NCBI GenBank assembly: GCA_907165065.1
Contig: OU015533.1
Location: 24,692,578 to 24,756,577, forward strand
Source of the DNA: Caprimulgus europaeus
Lineage: Eukaryota > Chordata > Aves > Caprimulgiformes > Caprimulgidae
Reading direction: 5' to 3'
Length of the DNA: 64,000 nt
This document shows positions 1 to 11,172 of this stretch, one piece after another. Both the position numbers and the translations under genes were made by a program. The notes below the pieces were generated by a model, which was not told the DNA's origin, ran no database searches, and saw only the letters and a list, made by a program, of their open reading frames with translations. The first letter of the stretch is position 1, and the number at the start of each line of letters is the position of its first letter.

Positions 1-72
1 CAGTTAACTTTAGGAAAATTTAAATTGAGATTTAGCTATCAAAGGTCAGTGGCTCTGTATGAAATGTATTGA

Positions 73-1460
73 ATAGAATCATAGAATGGTTTGGGTTGGA
101 AGGGACCTTAAAGATCACCTAGCTCCAACCCCCCTGCCATCAACAGGGACACCTTCCACCAGACCAGGTTGCTCAAAGCCTCATCCAACCTGGCCTTGAA
201 CACTTCCAGGGAGGAGCATGAACAGCTTCTCTGGGCAACCTGTGCCAGTGTCTGACCAACCTCACAGGAAAGAATTTCTTCCTAATATCTAATCTAAACC
301 TACCCTCTTCCAGTCTGAAGCCAGTACCCCTCATCCTATCGCTACCTGCCTTTGTAAAAAGTCCATCCCCAGCTTCCTTGTAGGCCCCTTCAGGTAATGG
401 GAGGCCGCTATAAGATCTCCCCAGAGCCTTCTCTTCTCCAGCCTGAACAGCTCCAACTCTCTCAGCCTGTCCTCACAGGAGAGGTGCTCCAGCCCTCGGA
501 TCATCCTTGTGGCCTCCTCTAGACTCGTTCTAAGAGGTCCATGTCTTTCTTGTGTTGGGTGCTCCAGAACTGGACACAGAACTCCAGGTGGGGCCTTATG
601 AGAGTGGAGTAGAGGGGGAGAATCACCTCCCTCGACCTGCTGGCCACGCTTCTCTTGATGCAGCCCAGGATGTGGTTGGCCTTCTGGGCTGCATGCGCAC
701 ATTGCTGGCTCATGTTGAGCTTCTCATCCACCAGCACCCTCAAGTCCTTCTTTTCGGAGCTGGCCTCAAGCCACTCATCACCCAGCCTGTATTTATGTTT
801 GGGATTGCCCCGACCCAGGTGCAGGACCTTGCATTTGGCCTTGTTGAACTTCATGAGGTCAGCACAGGCTCACCTCTCAGGCCTGTCAAGGTCCCTCTGG
901 ATGGCATCCCATCCCTCCAGCATGTCAACCGCACCACTCAGCTTAGTTTTGTCAGTAAACTTGCTGAGGGTGCACTCAATCCCACTGTCCATGTTTCCGA
1001 CAAACATGTTATAAACAGCACCAGCCCCAATACCGAACCTTGAGGGACACCACTCATCACCGGTTTCCACTCGGACTTTGAGCTGTTGACCACAACCTTT
1101 TTGAGTGCGACCATCCAGCCAGTTCCTTATCCACCAAGTGGTCCATCCATCAAACCCACGTGTCTCCAACTTAGAGACAAGGATGTCATGCAGAACAGTG
1201 TCAAACACCTTGCACACGTCCAGGTAGATGACATCAGTTGATTTAGCCTTACCCACCATTGCTGTAACCCTGTCATAAAGGCCACCAGATTGGTCAGGCA
1301 CAATTTGAAGCCATGCTGGTTGTCACCAATCACTTTCTCATTCTCCATGTTCCTTAGCGTAGTTTTTAGGAGGATTTGCTCCATGATCTTGCCTGGCCCT
1401 GAGGTGAGACTGACCGACCTGTAGTTCCTCAGGTCTTCCTTGTTACCTCTTTAAAAAGGT
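73..1460 (-). mobile_element. CR1 LINE copy A, 5'-truncated
   Basis: This is a CR1 non-LTR retrotransposon inserted on the minus strand. Its 3' end lies at the low-coordinate side, where the sequence from about 73 to 89 is the reverse complement of the repeated octamer tail that ends avian CR1 elements, followed by the typical 3' UTR text (reading GGTTTGGGTTGGAAGGGACC on the plus strand). Moving upward it passes through the C-terminal part of ORF2 and then the reverse transcriptase palm and finger regions, and it fades near 1460 at a short AT-rich inverted repeat. A full CR1 is about 4.5 kb, so this is roughly the last third. The 5' truncation is the usual product of incomplete target-primed reverse transcription. 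The family assignment is certain; the exact subfamily and the upper boundary are estimates. Confidence 0.95.
160..1384 (-). pseudogene. Broken CR1 ORF2 reverse transcriptase fragment (copy A)
   Basis: This is the coding remnant inside CR1 copy A. In frame pieces, read from high to low coordinates, it has: a reverse transcriptase finger segment (around 1384-1290, MEQILLK then VIGDNQHGF); a palm segment (1301-870, including [18 protein letters not shown], the box A region, and GIECTLSKF before box C); the segment after the palm (854-519, [20 protein letters not shown] through LLERV); and the C-terminal segment (about 520-331, [17 protein letters not shown]). At least three frame changes separate these pieces. 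The catalytic box C, normally an F-x-D-D motif in this family, reads F-T-D-K around 945-965, so one catalytic aspartate is lost. The copy is dead as an enzyme. It originally copied CR1 RNA into DNA at nicked chromosomal targets. Confidence 0.9.
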
Positions 1461-2918
1461 AAAGAGGTCTCTGCTGTTAAGAGATACAATTCCAGGTTTT
1501 ATCCACTCAGCCTTTTTTTTTTCCCTAAAAAAAATTAGGCCATCCCTCCTAATAAAATAATTCCAACAGCTACCATGTGAACAACATCTGTCTGAAGAAA
1601 AATGAAGCCTTCAGCCTAATCTCTCATGCACTTTCTTTTTGTGATCTTTTTGGCATGACTACTATTTCTTGGTTTGCATATCCACTTGAATACTGTCTAT
1701 TAACAGATTTTATATTTTATATATTTGCATTAACATGACCATGAACTTGAACCCACTGTGATAGGTGCTGTAAAACACAGGGAGTCTCTACTCAGAGTTC
1801 ACTTTCCAAGACAAGATGACTGACAATGACAGACCAACAGAGGAATACAAATAAGGAATGAGACTGAATTTGTCAGCATATTGTTAAAAAGTTTTTGCAG
1901 CCATCACCAAAAGAAGAAAAAGTTTTGAGGAGAATAATGTAAAAGCATTCCTTCCAAGCAGAATGAGAATCATGTCTGTCATTTTTTGTTACACCCACAT
2001 TCTTACAGCAAGAGGTGCTTTTGGTTGTGATATTTCTTTTGTGATATATTCCTCCTTTCCATGTAATTTAGGTATTTTGTCATCTCCCAAAACTTGAGCT
2101 ATTTTTCTCTTCCTGCCAATGTGAGACTCATGTAATCCCTTAGTCTTCAAAAACAGTGCTAACAACACATGAAGGTGTGAGAACACATACAACACAGCAA
2201 ATAGTTAATTTTGAGTTGCCACCTGGTGCATTAATTCGTGAAGCCACACATAGGCTGTCATGTTTCAGGGCAACTGGTACTGTACCTACCAGTCAGGCCA
2301 TATTAGCCAAAGAGTTCCAGAGGAAAGCACACCTCCTGATCATCAACTCTGTCCCACAGCTTCACCTGTCAAACAGACTGGAAGCAAACTGGTAGTGCTA
2401 GACACTTCCAGTGTCTGTACCAGTCACATATCGCAAGGCAGCTGTCCCTCTGTCCCCACATACAAATGAGGTGTACCTCTCCTGCACTACAGTGAAGTAA
2501 ATCAGCAGGTCTGATTTCAGGATTTTTCCTGTCAATTTGCTGTACTTTCAGAGCTGTATCAACTCACTAAAGATCAGAGACAACATTCCAGTGTCATGTG
2601 AGAATCACAGAGGGAGAAAAAGAGAAACAATACACTTTGAAGTGTAGCAGGCTTACAATTATACAGAGATGTTGCACTAATGCAGCTTCATACATACAGG
2701 CAAAGGAAAGTTCTTGTTCCTTAGTTGTTTTAGAATGTGGTATCAGTCCAAGAACCCTAGTCTAGCTCACATGAGCAACCACTGACTCCAAGAAGGTAAC
2801 TTTTTTTCCTAAGGACAAGTCATATGAGCAAGATTTGTAGAATCAGCCTCCAAATTGGCATAGTATCACAGTAACCGCAATTACTAGTGCGGAATGTGAG
2901 AATCCAGGGAGCACTGAG

Positions 2919-2951
2919 CACCTATGACTTGACAGCTTCAAGTCATAGGTG
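2919..2951. repeat. Perfect inverted repeat, 14-bp arms, 5-nt loop
   Basis: The left arm CACCTATGACTTGA (2919-2932) is followed by a 5-nt spacer (2933-2937) and then its exact reverse complement TCAAGTCATAGGTG (2938-2951). It could extrude as a cruciform or fold as a tight RNA hairpin. It is too short for a microRNA precursor by itself, and the flanks do not extend the pairing well. No transposon terminal sequence is evident. Confidence 0.95.
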
Positions 2952-5898
2952 ATAAAATGTTCCTGTACTGTAAATAGTGTTTCCTGTGTTGCTGGGCTGG
3001 GACATTGCAATAGACTGGTTTGGTTCCTTCTCTCTGAACCCACTATTGGCAAAGGAACCACTGGCAAGCCCTCATGCTGTGATCTGCACGTTGCTTAGTC
3101 ACAGGCTGCAGCATCTCCATCTCTAAGCTGATATGGATGCTACCATGTCCGCTGTCTTCTCCACATGCTACTTCTTTCTCAGTAGCCATGCACCAGACTA
3201 CTGCTCTGTACTGTATGTATAAGCAAAGGCACAGCCAAATGCAGTGTATGCAGTTGTGTTTATTCTACTTCACACTATTGCATATCGTCTTTTTCTAATC
3301 AATTAATAGTCATGACTTTTGAGCACTTAACTGTTATTAAAGTTAGCAATATTGGTATGGAGACTCATTTACTCTTAGAAAGTTAAAAGGAACAACTAAT
3401 ATTTTAAGCACACAAATTCTGGGTTTATTTACCCTACTGATTTCAATGAAGTGTGCCGGTTTAAATAATTACAGACTTGTTTCCAGTTAACTCTTAAACA
3501 AAGAAAACAGGATGATTTACATATACATCTTCAGTTCTTTGCTAATCAGATCTGGGCTCAATCTCCCCTGCTCTCTGTCATGAAATTGTCCTAAAGAGAA
3601 GCCATATGAAGATAAACTCAGAATATATATAAACAAAAATTACTTTTTAATACAGGCAACACAATAGAACACCAAAGTGTACAGGGAAGAGAAGGAAACA
3701 ATGGATATATCTACCTACTAATGAAACTAATTGCAAAGTTCTCATCCTACACGTTCCAGCTGTTAAACTGTCAGATATATGCAGGCTTTCATACTATACA
3801 CCTCTTCCCAACTCTGTGTTCACAGAAAAGGATCTAAAGTTGTAACATGTATTTTCTTTCAGCACTCAAATCCGTATTTATAGCCTGTTAAAATTCAACC
3901 CTTTCTCAAGGATTTCTCTGTCCTGAAACAAAAGAAGTTTATTTCTTCCTGGTGAGAGGTCACTGTCTGTTTCCACCATCTCTCACCTGGCATGTCCAGG
4001 ACAACTCCCAACCGACTCAGAGTTGGTAACCAGAGCTAGCTAGTATCACTCCAATGTTTGCTAAAGTCCAAACAGACTGGTAATTCTTTGGAAGACAGAT
4101 GCCAACTTCTGGAAGGCAGGGCAGTGTTCACACCTCTGAATAAAGGTTTTACCACACAGAGTTAATCTTATATTACAGATACACATACAACTTGTTAATT
4201 ACGTTTTGTACAACCATATTCAGGTTCCTGAAATTGCATCAAATTGGTCAGAGGTTGGGTCGTGGTGCTCTAGGTTTAACAGCTATAAATTACATTTAAG
4301 AACATGATTTTTCTTCCAGTAATACATTTTACTAATTTACTGTCACTACCTGCAGAGAGGGCTCATTCAAAATATAAAAAGTAAAATAGTGTTTATTTAG
4401 GTCAGCCCATTTTGTCAGCAAGATCTGGTAGGACAATCCACACAAGGATTTGGCAAAATATTCCCATGACAGTTTCAGTTTCAACTCTCCAGGGCAGACT
4501 TTGGAAATAGCAAAATACAACAAATTATATATATTTTTTAGCAATAATCAGAATAAGGATGACTGAATTGGCAAAAAATTCACAATCATTTTTATAGAAC
4601 TATTTTTACGATATTACATTTCACAATTCATTATACTGCTTAGGAAAAAAACAAAAATAAAAACAAAGCACACGTGAGAAGTAGTGATTAATAAGGTTCT
4701 AGTTTGTTACACTTTCATTTGATGAGGGCCTGCTAGCTTGGTCAATATTTCATCCCTGGTGATTTCCTTTTTCACTTGCTACTAATCCAGGTTTGAAGAA
4801 CGGGCCGCTAGTTTTAAATAGTCTCTAATTCCTTCCATATTGCAGTGTCAGCTATTTTCCATTTTAAAATATCTTAATATTAAAAAATTAGTACCCATCC
4901 TTCATATGTTGTAAAATAACAACACTAGCAAACTGATGGCAATTTCGTATCTTCTGGTTTAAAACAGTAATTTACAAAAATCTGACATTCACTGTCAATC
5001 CATTTTTTTGCTATGAAGAAATCTGCATGAATTCTGTACTAATAGACCCTTATCTGACCTTCCAGAAAATACAATGACAATAACTTTTTCATAAAGAATA
5101 CTTTTTCATATTCTTAGCAGTGACAGTAATTGTCAAAAAAACCAAAACATTTGAAATGAAAACAAATCTAGAAGCTTACAAAACACCCTCACATTTTCTG
5201 CAGTGACTATGCTCAATTCCTCGAGGGACTAATGGAGAAAAAAGACACCTTTCTCTTGGCAGTTTCCCCTCCTTATCCTATACTCAACATAACCAGTAGC
5301 CATCAAAGGTCAGAGGACAAATGAGAGCTACTCAGCTAAGTGAGACTGCAAGAGACAAAGATAAATTGATATGGATGTAAGGAACTGGAATAAACGAAGA
5401 ATTAAAAAGATGTTCCCACTGGTCTGGCACCTGTAACACACAACAGAAAACCACATACCCTGCTATCTATGTCAAAACTGTTTACATTTCAGCTAAGACT
5501 GGCCAGGAGAAATAGTGTGACATCTCTTCAAAATTACAGAGTCAAGCATTTAGGTGTTTACGCAGGTTTTACTCAGACACGTAAATTCCAACATTGTAGG
5601 CTATATTGAAAGATAGGTCATATACTTGAAATATCGCTCTCATATCAGGTTGTCTGTTGAAGAATTGGATCTTTATATGCAGACATCCTTTAGCAATCTT
5701 TCTGCAAGCAAACTCAACTGAGGACCAAAGTTGAAAATCTCACAGTCCACCCTTTGATGAAATTCGCAAAATTTTGTGACTTTTAAAAAGGTCAAAAACT
5801 CCACATTCCTTTGAAACTCCAAAAAGTTTGCCTCAGAGACAAAACCTTGTGGATTCAACAGAGTTCAAGTTTTGATTCTTCTTTGGTTTAATTCAAAT

Positions 5899-5940
5899 AG
5901 CTTTGCTCCTCACCAGCCGATATCTTACTAGAGCAAAGCT
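5899..5940. repeat. Inverted repeat, 10-bp arms, 22-nt spacer
   Basis: AGCTTTGCTC at 5899-5908 pairs exactly with GAGCAAAGCT at 5931-5940. One or a few such repeats are expected by chance in 64 kb of AT-rich DNA, so it is listed as a plain observation. Confidence 0.9.
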
Positions 5941-6679
5941 TTATACCCCTTTTTAAGCGTTGCCTCTTTCTCTGGGGGGATTTGGCTTCATTAAATAGTC
6001 TGAATATTGAACAAATGGCAACATTTCATTCATGCAGAGCAGGAAAATTTAGTCCCCATGTGTTATGTTACTGGGAACTCCTTAAATCAAAATGTGGAAA
6101 CTCAATATTGAGGTACATAAACTATAAGCTGTATTGATCATGTTTCCTGTGACTGGGCATTCCTACCATGCTAGAGACATAATTCTGCAAGGGGCTGATT
6201 TCCTTCAGCTCTGGCTTAAGGGTGCTCAGCATCTAGAAAAATCATAGAATCCTGTTTGTGCGCACATGTATCTCTGAATAGAATGTGGAGGGATTCTCAA
6301 GGGCATTCTTTTCCTGCAGCTTTTCTGAAATTCTGGTCAGGCATGTAAGAATCCCGAAGGAAATTAATGGATATGCTTTCCAGGGGAGGAGGTTGCCTAT
6401 TTGGCATAAACAGCAGTAGCAGTATGAAATGTACAAGAGGCCAATGCCATTTTGTTTTCTGATCTAAGTGCAATGCTAGTAATCCATTCTTACATATGTG
6501 TGTAACTTTGCTTTATATCAATTTGAGTGACTGTTTATCTGTCATTTATGGCGTGATACTGAGTAGTCGCAGAAAAGGACAGCTTGTGGAGGGTGAAGGA
6601 AGATGTCAAGGTTATAAACCAGTACTCATATTTACATTCAAGCTTTATTTTCATGAGAATCTTCTCCAGCACAGACATA

Positions 6680-7110
6680 GGTGCAAGTGGAGAACATCAG
6701 AGCTCTCTATCAGGCAACACCCTCCCTGGCCCATTCCTGTAAATTCTCCTCAGTGGCATGTTTTATTGCCCCGGAGACACCGCACGATGGCTATTTATTT
6801 AATTGCTTGGAAAGCCCAGCCAAAGAAGGGTGTCTCAAGTTTGGCATGTTAGTTTCCTGCTTGCAGATTTACAATTTAGCACCATTTGGGTTTTCAGTCT
6901 CCTTGTTAAAAGTGCAAGGGGCCCATTTCACCAGATGAAGTACAACTGCTTTGTCTGCCTCCAAACAGCCAAAATCCCCCAAAAGGCACAGAGCAGAAGT
7001 GCAGTCTGCTTGAAAACTGGTGTGTGCCGCCCCTCCAACCACAGATTAATATTTGACATATTCTCCAAGCAGAGCTCTATATCAAGTTCAGTGTTTTCTC
7101 TGTCCTGTCC
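6680..7110. promoter_or_regulatory. Candidate conserved noncoding element
   Basis: This block is less AT-rich than its surroundings and lacks simple repeats and mobile-element similarity. Several overlapping frames stay open on both strands (for example 6803-7141 plus and 6928-7188 minus), which more often reflects a compositionally constrained sequence than a gene. No frame has a recognisable protein motif or a convincing exon structure. I infer a possible vertebrate conserved noncoding element; only alignment to other birds and reptiles could show this. Confidence 0.2.
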
Positions 7111-10100
7111 TTTCCTTCCCTCCTCCCGCCTAATTTTGTAGACAGACAGCCATAATACGCAATAGAAGCATAACTCTTTAAACTGCAAATGTCATCACTT
7201 AAGAATACAAGAGAGTGGTATGTGTCATGTATGTCTGCAAAATGCAGTTGCTGTCTGTTACAGTCTGTAGCAACTTTTAAATCTGTCATCACGGCATGAA
7301 TTTCATATTAAGCTCCTTCCCAGTGCTTTAGCCAGGAAGTAAAGGGGGGAACATACTGTATCATTTATGGGCATGCTGGTGCTGGGTCAACCATGACATC
7401 ACTCTCCACTCCACTGAGCTGTAATGAGGTGAAAAGGCAGCTTTAGAACAACATAGCACTTTATTTATTAGGAAAATTTAAGTGTGCGTGTATTTCAATT
7501 TATGATAAAACTGAAAACAAAGGTTATGGACTATAGCTTTCCTACAGCATGAAGTAAGGGAGGGAGGGAAGGCATTTTGTAAATGGTGAAAGATTTAATG
7601 CACATAAAGCATGGAAGATTGAAAGTTCTGGGCAGCCTAAAATCCTGTACTGACAGCCCAACCAATTAGAGATGGTACACAGCACATTTCACCGCAGTCA
7701 AATTGTACTATACACTTGGATCAGAGCGTGTCACTGAAGCAAGGGTCTGGTTGAGACTAGCTAAAATCTTCCAATTCAAAAGGACAGAGGCATATAAACT
7801 GAGCATAGAAGAAAAAAATTTGGTGAGGGTTGGAGGCTCTAAGAACCTTTGATTGCAGAAGGTTTCCTAGAAACCTGCAATGCTTTTTTAATAACATTGA
7901 GAAGCTGGGCAGTTCCTAGCATCTCTCCAAATTAATGCCTAAATATGAGATGGACATCTGTACGTTACAGCAAGGATTTTTTTTGCTCACAGCTGGAGAT
8001 GGGACAAAAGAGCTACAAAAAAAAGTAGAAAAGCACAATGCAGAACAGGTCTGATCAGACTTACAATTGACTGCTCTTGTTCTGTTTTATTTTTAAGGTT
8101 GGCATAATTATTTTTTTAAGTGAAACAGTAAGGAACAGTAAGAGACATATTATTTTTACTGCAGGCACAATACCAGCAGTTGGCTTTTTTCTGGAAAGCA
8201 CTGGAAAAGCATCACTGCTGCTTGTTTACTTCCTTCTTTTGAATCTTACCTTGCTTCTAAAAAGGGCAGCCCACTGCCAGCTGATCACTAGCCTGCTAAT
8301 CCTGACTTCCTTGGCACACACAGGAAACTCCACATCCACAGTGTTCAAAAAATACTTTTAAAACACTAAATGCAATCTGGAGCTTTTCTGTCTATAAGAT
8401 CTGAACTTAGTAAGTACCAGGTCTATGATATGAATTTCTGTCACACAAATAATAAATAATAATTTATATAAATGCACTGCTACATAAAATTAAATAGAGA
8501 ATTATATCTAGGCTTAACTAAGAAATTTGAAGTTTGGTATTGAATTTTTTTTCCATATTACAAGATGTTAGTTTAATATCTCTGGTCCCCAAAACAGCCT
8601 GAAATTGGTCTGTAGCAAGAATATCTAGGGTTCTAACCTTCCTAAATCTCACAAACCCCTAACACCTAGCAAATATCTTTGTATTTGGCAGAAAATGCTC
8701 CATGAAAAACCCATCTGAAAGAGTCAGTGTCAGCCCCTGAAAAAGGAGGATTCTTTTTTTCAAATTAGTGGTAAGCCAATGTCTCAGCATGGTGCTAACA
8801 TACAATGTACTGCTGGAGTTGTAATTTTTCAGATGAAATGTAAAACTACATTCCTCAGTGTTCATAGAGGTTTAAGAAGCCATTATACATTTCTCAAAGC
8901 AACTATATTATTACTGGCCAAACCTTCACAAGGGGGAACCAATTCTGCATAGTATATTTATCCCAAGAACTGTTTCTTTTTTTTTTATTATTTCATACAT
9001 GTATTGGGCAAATGTCTCAGACATTTTTAAGATTATGTTTCAAAAACTAACATCCACCTTCCAGAAAACACCCACCTTCCAGAAAAAAGGGATGAAGTAG
9101 GCAGAACAGACAATTTTGTATATGTTCTTATTTCTGCCACTAGACAGCACCAAATATTTCATAAGTTGCAAGGGCTACATTTCCAATTATGCTCTGCAAT
9201 GTAGATGTAAAAGAAAGGCTGAGTAAATGGGGCAAATCATGCAGTAGGCAACTCCTCAATCCAAATGCAAGAAAAACCTAGACATCTTTCACTCTTTCTT
9301 TGTTCTTTTCTTGATTTTTTTGGGTAAGGTTACCCTCCTATATTGTCTTTTACTGTTTTCTCCAGGTTTGATAGATTTCCTTGCTTAGAAAGAAAGGTCT
9401 AAAGAAATACCATGAATATAAAGTCTCTTAGTTCATCACTCATTCTTAAAATATCTTTGTCTGCCTTCTCAGTACACATTTGAAAAAATAGTTGTGGAAA
9501 ACTATCTGAGGAACCCATTAGCTGAAATACTTTTATTTAAATTTGACTTGTAAAACTTTCTCTCTACTTCCCCTCACATGTGTTACTTGTTTCAAGTACA
9601 GCATGAACCAACAGTAAACAATGATTTCTGTCTCTAGCTGTGATGGAAAGCACCTGGAAGACAAAAGATGACTTAGAGAATCAAAACCAAGATTATACAG
9701 CATGAGCCAAATTCACTTCTCATATGTTTCCTCAAATGCTGACCTAAATTGAATTACACTGTGAGTGAGTCTGGCTCTCTATCTGCATTTCTTATTAAAT
9801 TGCTCACTGTTAGCATCTGCCTTTTCATTATACCTTTTGGCCTTTTCTTGCCCATTAATAACCTTGCCATATGCCCCAGGTTCAGTACTGTCTCCACTGA
9901 ATTTATTTTGTCATCCACAGAATCTTTAAACTGTTTCCTTTTTCTGTATGTGAAACATCTTAGTAGAAGACAAGAAGCATAGCCTAAATTATCCACTACT
10001 TGCATGATGCTCCTTTCAACAGGTAGCCCTCTGTACCGTTCGATATTTAGCAGTCCTGTTTCTGTCACCCCCAGTCACACTGAATAGCATGGTACTCCCT

Positions 10101-10572
10101 ATGAATCTGTAGTCTTCAGAAAGGAATAGAGAAAAAACCAGAAACCATCATTATGTCACCGTATGAATCCAGAATGAGCTACTCAATACGGCTTTGGTTT
10201 CTCTAGCTCAAAACGTTTTATCAGAATTTGAAAATAGGAAGTAAAGGGCAGCAAAGACAATTGGGAGTTTGACTGACTTCTACACAGAAATTATTAAATA
10301 GATTAGGACTCTTTAGCTTAAAGCCCTGCCTCTGAGAAGACATGATCCTAACTATAAAAATCAGAAGCTGTATGAAGAAGATGAAAGGTCTTTTCTAGTA
10401 CAAGAATTAGACAGTATCAAATGAAAATAGTTCAATCAATGCATAGTTATACTAACAAAATTAGACACAGGAAGCTGGAAATGGTGAATGTGAATTTTAA
10501 AAGCTGTTCGATATTTTCATGAAAGAAAAATCCATCCAGGACTATTAAACACAAAGATATCACCTTTCTTCA

Positions 10573-11172
10573 TGAAATGAAGGCCAACAGTATCCTGGGG
10601 TGCATTAAAAAGAGCATGGCCAGCAGGTCAAGGGAGGTTCTCCTCCCCCTCTGCCCTGGTGAGGCTGCATCTGGAATATTATATCCAGTTCTGGGGTCAT
10701 CAGTTCAAGAGGGACAGGGATCTTCTGGAGAGAGTCCAGCGGAGGCCACAAAGATGATGAGGGGCCTGGAGCATCTGCCATATGAGGAAAGGCTGAGAGA
10801 GCTGGGACCCTTCAGCCTGGAGAAGGGAAGACTGAGAGGGGACCTTATCAGTGTCTATAAATACCTGAAGTGCAGGGGCCAAATGGATGGGGCTGGGATT
10901 TTTCAGCAGTACCCAGTGACAGGACAAGGGGCAATGGGCAAAAACTGGAACACCAGAAGTTACAGACAAACCTAAGGAAAAACATCTTTACTGTGAGGGT
11001 GACAGAGCACTGGAATAGGCTGGCCAGAGAGGTTGTGGAGTCTCCATCTCTGGAGATGTTCAAAACCCACCTGGACACTTTCCTGTACAACCTGATGTAG
11101 GGAACCTGCTCTGGCAGGGGGGTTGGACTGGATGATCTCCTGAGGTTCCTTCCAATCCCTGTTAAATCCTAG
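10573..11172 (+). mobile_element. CR1 LINE copy B, 5'-truncated
   Basis: This is a plus-strand CR1 fragment of about 600 bp. It starts abruptly within ORF2 (AAGGCCAACAGTATCCTGGG), runs through the ORF2 C-terminus with its stop at 11098-11100, and continues into a short 3' UTR with the typical GGTTGGACTGGATGATCTCC segment at about 11121-11140. The terminal octamer repeat is degenerate: after TCCAATCCCT the sequence reads GTTAAATCCTAGAGCC, so the end near 11172 is approximate. The tail differs from those of copies A, C, D and E, which suggests a separate subfamily or an older age. Confidence 0.92.
10577..11100 (+). pseudogene. CR1 ORF2 C-terminal fragment (copy B)
   Basis: This is the C-terminal part of the CR1 ORF2 protein, downstream of the reverse transcriptase catalytic core. 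The first frame (from 10577) reads through GLEHLPYEERLRELGPFSLE and then GDLISVYKYLK. Between about 10870 and 10975 it shifts to a second frame that continues with VPSDRTRGNGQKLEH, NIFTVRVTEHWNRLAREVVE and ends at the stop at 11098-11100. A smaller disruption also lies near 10650-10670, where the usual sequence around the LLPLCS/A-L-V-R-P-H segment is scrambled (LLPLCPGEAASGILYPVLG). It lacks all catalytic motifs and cannot be functional. Confidence 0.88.

Larger units (their letters stand above)
1461..10572. other. Unique AT-rich noncoding stretch
   Basis: I see no gene or datable repeat here. Open frames are short, lie in several overlapping frames on both strands, and show no recognisable domain. 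Items worth noting inside it are the hairpin at 2919-2951, a 10-bp inverted repeat at 5899-5908/5931-5940, a conserved-looking block at about 6680-7110, and a small tandem duplication at 9053-9088 of a unit reading CCACCTTCCAGAAAA. Confidence 0.6.

Noticed and set aside
552..1043. 163-codon plus-strand open frame
   Set aside because: It is antisense to the CR1 copy A reverse transcriptase remnant; the real signal is on the minus strand.
6239..6252. AATCATAGAATCC string resembling a CR1 3' tail
   Set aside because: Only about 13 bp match and no CR1 3' UTR follows on either side.
8252..8311. Possible minus-strand exon before a GTAAGA donor
   Set aside because: The 60-nt segment is open, but the acceptor is poor and such combinations are common at this length.
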